NCBI GenBank assembly: GCA_036787895.1
Contig: DAIQOK010000008.1
Location: forward strand, 62,001-126,000
Direction of reading: 5' to 3'
From: UBA7662 sp036787895
GTDB taxonomy: Bacteria > Bacteroidota > Bacteroidia > UBA7662
Length of the DNA stretch: 64,000 nucleotides
Part shown: positions 60,593 to 64,000 of the stretch, piece by piece
How the letters are laid out: every line of letters begins with the position of its first letter
How positions within the stretch are numbered: the stretch's first letter is position 1
Made by a program: the position numbers and the translations under genes
Notes under the pieces: model-generated
The model's input: only the letters and a program-made list of their open reading frames with translations
Told to the model about the DNA's origin: nothing
Database searches by the model: none

Positions 60593-61810
60593 TTATTTGA
60601 GGGAAAATTTGATGGGTAAATTCATTTCTAAACTTACTTTTTGGCCCTGATTTTCGGCTGGTGTCCAATTATCCATTTTACGTAATGCGTTTAGTGCAGC
60701 TTCATCCAGCAGCGGATGAATGCCCCTTTTTACAGTTAAATTACTCACATTACCATCTTTGCCCACCACAAATGACATAATTACGATGCCTTGAATACTG
60801 TCTTTTCGGGCAGCTTCCGGATAGACTATATTATTGCCTATAAATTTCAGCAATGCCTCATTACCTCCTTTGTATTCAGGCATTTTTTCGGCAGCGGTCA
60901 CTACAGTGTCGGAAAGCGACTCCAGTTGGGCAAGTTGTTTCAGCCTTTTGTCGATGGGATTGCCGGCAAAGGCGGTTAGGGTCGAAAATACGACAGCTAA
61001 GGCGAGTACAGCGTAAGCCAGTGGGCGACCCAAACTGCGATTGGAAGTGTTTTGCATCATTTTTAGACGTTTTTTAAGTTGAGTGGAATGATTGACGAGC
61101 TGGTTCACCAAAACAAAATCAGGTGTGTGAAAAGCCTGCGAAAGCAGGGTAGTGGCGTAATTACTTTTATTCGTTTTTTGAATGGCTGCCTGGTCTGCCT
61201 CAAATTCGTGTAAGTCGCGAAGTGCGATGCGGTAGAAGTAGACCAGTGGATTAAACCACTGCAAAGCAATAAATAACTGCATAAGTAACTTATCTATACT
61301 ATGTCTTGCGCGTATGTGTTCCAGTTCGTGCTGGAGAATAGCGTCGCTTAAACCGGCTTCTGCCTGATTTTTTGGGATGAACAAAAAATGCCACCACGAA
61401 AAAATGCTGTGCTGCTGGTGGCGGGTATACACCAGGGTCATTTTGCCTTGACGGACTTGTTGGGCTCCCTTAAAAAGCCGCCGAAGTAAAAGCATCTCCC
61501 GAAATAACAAACTCAAACTGGCCAATACGCCTGCCCAATAAGCCGGCCAGAGGTAGGAGCTAAAGTCAAAACGGCTATCTAGCTGACTGACCATAGCTTC
61601 TCCACTTATCAGTACAGGTTCGAGTACCGCTACATACAATTGGTTGGCCGGGAAAAAATGAGCCAGCCAGGGCAAAATGCCACTAATAAGTCCCGTAATC
61701 AGGAAAATGCGTTGAAATTTGAAAGAAGTTCGTTTTTGAAGCAACGGGAGTATGCCTAAAAAAAGTGCCAGTATCAGGGCCGAGCGGAGGGTTATCAGGA
61801 ATAGGCTCAT
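60593..61810 (-). CDS. M56 (BlaR1-like) sensor protease with TonB-type tail
   Basis: A 405-residue membrane protein. Three to four N-terminal helices are followed by the zinc-peptidase motif HELEHIRARHSIDKLL (HExxH) near residue 165, a further helix (YAVLALAVVFSTLTAFAG, about 267-284), and a periplasmic C-terminal TonB-like domain (YPEAARKDSIQGIVIMSFVVGKDG, about 330-405). BlaR1-type sensors cleave the repressor BlaI after a periplasmic signal. The TonB C-terminal domain replaces the penicillin-binding sensor of classic BlaR1, so the signal is probably not a beta-lactam. Overlaps blaI by 4 bp. Confidence 0.9.
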   Translation of the reverse strand: MSLFLITLRSALILALFLGILPLLQKRTSFKFQRIFLITGLISGILPWLAHFFPANQLYVAVLEPVLISGEAMVSQLDSRFDFSSYLWPAYWAGVLASLSLLFREMLLLRRLFKGAQQVRQGKMTLVYTRHQQHSIFSWWHFLFIPKNQAEAGLSDAILQHELEHIRARHSIDKLLMQLFIALQWFNPLVYFYRIALRDLHEFEADQAAIQKTNKSNYATTLLSQAFHTPDFVLVNQLVNHSTQLKKRLKMMQNTSNRSLGRPLAYAVLALAVVFSTLTAFAGNPIDKRLKQLAQLESLSDTVVTAAEKMPEYKGGNEALLKFIGNNIVYPEAARKDSIQGIVIMSFVVGKDGNVSNLTVKRGIHPLLDEAALNALRKMDNWTPAENQGQKVSLEMNLPIKFSLK

Positions 61811-62178
61811 TGTTCCGATTTTTTGATGTTTTCGAGTAAGGCCAGCAGTTCATCAACTTCTTTACTGTCCATTTTTTCGGCTTTTACGAAGTGAGAAACG
61901 AGATTTCCCAACGAACCGGCATAAAACCGCTGTACCAGCTGATTGGTGGCCTGAGCCGAATAGCTGGCTTTATCGAGCAAAGGATAATAGAGATGGGTTT
62001 TGCCTACGGCTTCATGCCCAACAAATCCTTTTTGTTCAAGTATGCGGATGATGGTGGATACCGTATTATAGGCCGGTTTGGGCTCAGGATAAGCTGAAAG
62101 CAGGACTTTAACCGACGATTTACCCGTTTCCCAAAGTAAATGCATGAGTTGCTCTTCGGCAGCAGTGAGTTGTTTCAT
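61807..62178 (-). CDS. BlaI/MecI-type transcriptional repressor
   Basis: A 123-residue winged-helix repressor: LTAAEEQLMHLLWE, YNTVSTIIRILEQKGFVGHE are the BlaI/CopY DNA-binding helices, and the C-terminal half is the dimer region where the protease cuts. It is the first gene of a pair with the M56 sensor. A four-half-site operator lies directly upstream, so it very likely represses itself. Confidence 0.94.
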   Translation of the reverse strand: MKQLTAAEEQLMHLLWETGKSSVKVLLSAYPEPKPAYNTVSTIIRILEQKGFVGHEAVGKTHLYYPLLDKASYSAQATNQLVQRFYAGSLGNLVSHFVKAEKMDSKEVDELLALLENIKKSEQ

Positions 62179-62182
62179 ACCA

Positions 62183-62225
62183 CAAGTATAACTAAAGAAT
62201 TAGTTGATTAACTAACTTTTTAGTT
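62183..62225 (-). promoter_or_regulatory. BlaI-type operator array with promoter
   Basis: AACTAA (62190-62195), TTAGTT (62200-62205), AACTAA (62210-62215), TTAGTT (62220-62225): four half-sites alternating in orientation at exact 10-bp steps with 4-bp gaps. A TATACTTG box on the minus strand (62190-62183; 7/8 of TAnnTTTG) abuts the first half-site, so bound repressor would cover the promoter. Confidence 0.7.
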
Positions 62226-62262
62226 AAAAAGTATAATCAGACCAAAAAATGACGAATTAGAC

Positions 62263-63528
62263 TCAATAGCCGTATTTATCCTGCCACCAGCGTTTGAGCT
62301 GTTCGCGTATCTCCCTTTCCCTGGCGTTATTGCCGGGTTCGTAAATGCGGGTGCCACTTAAACTTTCTGGCAAAAACTCCTGAGCTATAAAATTACCGGG
62401 ATGATCGTGGGCGTAGAGATAATGTTTGCCGTAGCCAATCTCTTTCATGAGTTTGGTCGGGGCATTCCGCAAATGCAGAGGCACACTTTGATCACCGGTT
62501 TTATTCACCAGATCGATGGCTTTGTCGATTGCGACATAAGCGGCGTTACTTTTTGGCGAGCTGGCCAAGTAAATGGCCGTTTGCGACAATACGATACGTG
62601 CCTCCGGATAACCAACCATTTTTACGGCTTCCATGCAGCTTTTGGCTAAAATTAAGGCCGTCGGATTGGCATTACCGATGTCTTCGCTGGCCAGAATGAC
62701 CATACGCCGGGCGATAAAAGTGGGGTCTTCGCCTGCGACTATCATCCGTGCGAGGTAGTAAACGGCCGCGTTCGGGTCGCTGCCACGCATGGATTTGATG
62801 AAGGCAGAGATGATGTCGTAATGCTGTTCGCCGGTTTTATCATAGCGCGCCATATGCTGTTGGGCGCTGTCGTAAACCAGCTCATCGGTGATTTCGAGCG
62901 GGTTTTGTGGATGGGCATCGGTGACCAGCTCGAACAAATTCAGCAATTTACGGGCATCACCGCCACACAAATGCATCAAACCATGGGTTTCGCTGAGTAT
63001 AATTTCACGCTTTTTGAGATACTCATCTTCCCGCATGGCGCGGTGGAGTAGTTCCAGCAAGTCTTTTTCGCCCAGAGATTCGAGTATGTAGACCTGACAG
63101 CGCGATAAAAGTGCGGCATTGACTTCAAAAGAGGGGTTTTCGGTCGTAGCGCCAATCAGTGTAATCTGTCCCTTTTCTACTGCAGCAAGTAAAGCATCCT
63201 GCTGGCCTTTGTTGAATCGGTGTATCTCGTCGATGAAAAGGACGGGAGCGAACAAGCCACCGCCTTTGCCAATGACTTCCCGCAGGTCTTTCACACCGGC
63301 CTGTATGGCGCTGAGGATATGAAAAGGACGATTGGTAGCCGTAGTCACCAATTGCGCCAAAGTGGTTTTGCCCACGCCAGGCGGCCCCCAAAACAACATC
63401 GACGGCAATAATTTCTGCGTAACGATGCGACGCACTACGCCCTCAGGTCCCACCAAATGTTGCTGCCCGATAAAATCTTCGAGCTTGCGGGGGCGCATAC
63501 GTTCGGCTAAAGGGACTTGTCGGTTCAT
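62263..63528 (-). CDS. rarA: Replication-associated recombination protein RarA
   Basis: A 421-residue AAA+ ATPase: PLAERMRPRKLEDFIGQQHL at the start, Walker A WGPPGVGKTTLAQ, Walker B VLFIDEIHRFNK, sensor 1 GATTENPSFEV, and a C-terminal MgsA/RarA tetramer domain (ASPKSNAAYVAIDKA, HLRNAPTKLMKEIGYG). It works at stalled replication forks. Single gene, divergent from the mnmD-like gene. Confidence 0.97.
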   Translation of the reverse strand: MNRQVPLAERMRPRKLEDFIGQQHLVGPEGVVRRIVTQKLLPSMLFWGPPGVGKTTLAQLVTTATNRPFHILSAIQAGVKDLREVIGKGGGLFAPVLFIDEIHRFNKGQQDALLAAVEKGQITLIGATTENPSFEVNAALLSRCQVYILESLGEKDLLELLHRAMREDEYLKKREIILSETHGLMHLCGGDARKLLNLFELVTDAHPQNPLEITDELVYDSAQQHMARYDKTGEQHYDIISAFIKSMRGSDPNAAVYYLARMIVAGEDPTFIARRMVILASEDIGNANPTALILAKSCMEAVKMVGYPEARIVLSQTAIYLASSPKSNAAYVAIDKAIDLVNKTGDQSVPLHLRNAPTKLMKEIGYGKHYLYAHDHPGNFIAQEFLPESLSGTRIYEPGNNAREREIREQLKRWWQDKYGY

Positions 63529-63566
63529 TTTCTCGACATAAAGTTAAACGCCTTCACCTGACCCTG

Positions 63567-63574
63567 TATTTTTG
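63567..63574 (+). promoter_or_regulatory. Candidate -7 box of the mnmD-like gene
   Basis: TATTTTTG, exact to TAnnTTTG, 15 bp before the ATG at 63590. No TTTG at the expected upstream distance. Confidence 0.4.
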
Positions 63575-63589
63575 TGGAAATTTATACGC

Positions 63590-64000
63590 ATGCCCTTTGC
63601 CGAAGTTCGCCTGGTCACCACCGCAGATGGGTCGCACAGTTTAGAGTTACTGTCGACCGGCGAGCATTATCATTCTCAATTCGGCGCATTAACTGAATCT
63701 GTTTATGTGTTTGTAAAACATGGACTTGATGCGATTGACCAAAGTAAAACTTTAATACGATTATTGGAAGTCGGCTTCGGAACTGGCCTAAATACTGCCT
63801 TGGCCATGGCTTGGTCGCATGCCCATAAAATCCCAATGATCTATAACGGTTTGGAGCCCTTTCCGGTACCGGTAGAGGTATTCCAAAGTTTGAATTATAA
63901 ACGGCTGATGGAAAATGGTGCTGCGCATCCCATGCTGCAGGACCATTATGAGTATCTCTTACAAGGCAACACCATCACCTACGAAAAATGCCGGGTAAGG
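63590..64000 (+). CDS. MnmD-like tRNA 2-thiouridine methyltransferase, start only
   Basis: The frame from ATG 63590 is open to the window end (137 codons). It carries the SAM-binding motif LLEVGFGTGLNTALAM (around residues 60-75), preceded by EHYHSQFGALTESVYVFVKHGL, which matches the DUF752/MnmD family (methylation of 5-aminomethyl-2-thiouridine in tRNA). The C-terminal part, where the FAD-dependent MnmC1 half would sit in the bifunctional form, lies outside the window. Confidence 0.85.
   Translation, partial: MPFAEVRLVTTADGSHSLELLSTGEHYHSQFGALTESVYVFVKHGLDAIDQSKTLIRLLEVGFGTGLNTALAMAWSHAHKIPMIYNGLEPFPVPVEVFQSLNYKRLMENGAAHPMLQDHYEYLLQGNTITYEKCRVR

Overview
The window reads as one chromosomal stretch of a member of the Bacteroidota, about 62 genes, mid-range GC by eye. 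The evidence is a type IX secretion (T9SS) C-terminal sorting domain, several intergenic matches to the Bacteroidota promoter pattern (TTTG, about 20 nt, TAnnTTTG), a 52-residue DUF4295-type protein directly after rpmB-rpmG, bacillithiol synthesis (bshC), an M56-BlaI pair with a TonB-type tail, and weak Shine-Dalgarno sites almost everywhere. Cyanophycin genes, homogentisate catabolism and a CcmE/CcmF system suggest a Saprospiria/Chitinophagia-like lineage, but the sequence alone does not settle that.

Layout. 1-7.0 kb: cyanophycin locus. A cut-off S51 peptidase opens the window; cphA (minus) diverges from cphB plus an isoaspartyl peptidase (plus). A PIN/antitoxin module sits between two paralogous envelope proteins. 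7.0-9.8 kb: flavin reductase, YceI protein and an outer-membrane barrel. 9.9-11.7 kb: rhodanese, thioredoxin, rhodanese and a Crp/Fnr regulator interrupted by an in-frame stop. 11.8-15.1 kb: acyltransferase, then hppD and hmgA for tyrosine breakdown, with a 17-bp-period degenerate repeat upstream of the hmgA promoter. 15.5-19.0 kb: FecA-like TonB receptor and a PD40 propeller protein. 19.1-23.3 kb: TPR lipoprotein, thrS, infC, rpmI, rplT; infC appears to start at ATC behind a strong Shine-Dalgarno. 23.4-26.5 kb: unknown 540-residue protein and ornithine aminotransferase. 26.6-31.2 kb: rpmB, rpmG, DUF4295, ftsY, rimO, bshC. 31.3-40.4 kb: small envelope proteins, YceI plus OB-fold pair, yidC, pyrG, NfeD protease, amidase and two glycosyltransferases.

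40.4-54.6 kb: cystathionine beta-synthase coupled to a metal-receptor-like protein, OmpA-family protein, DUF4139 protein, pckA, a T9SS-secreted propeller protein, a saccharopine-dehydrogenase-like enzyme, cytidine deaminase and an AT-rich Fic gene. 54.7-60.4 kb: a six-gene minus-strand run ccmE-ccmF-DUF2520-kdsC-ubiA-maf. 60.5-64 kb: blaI-M56 signalling pair under a four-half-site operator, rarA, and the start of an mnmD-like methyltransferase cut by the window end.

Most of this is ordinary core genome. No tRNA, rRNA, insertion sequence, prophage or CRISPR array was recognised. The points that most deserve a second look are the ATC start of infC, the stop codon inside the Crp/Fnr gene, the phased BlaI-type operator, the degenerate repeat before hmgA, and the cyanophycin cluster with two S51 peptidases.
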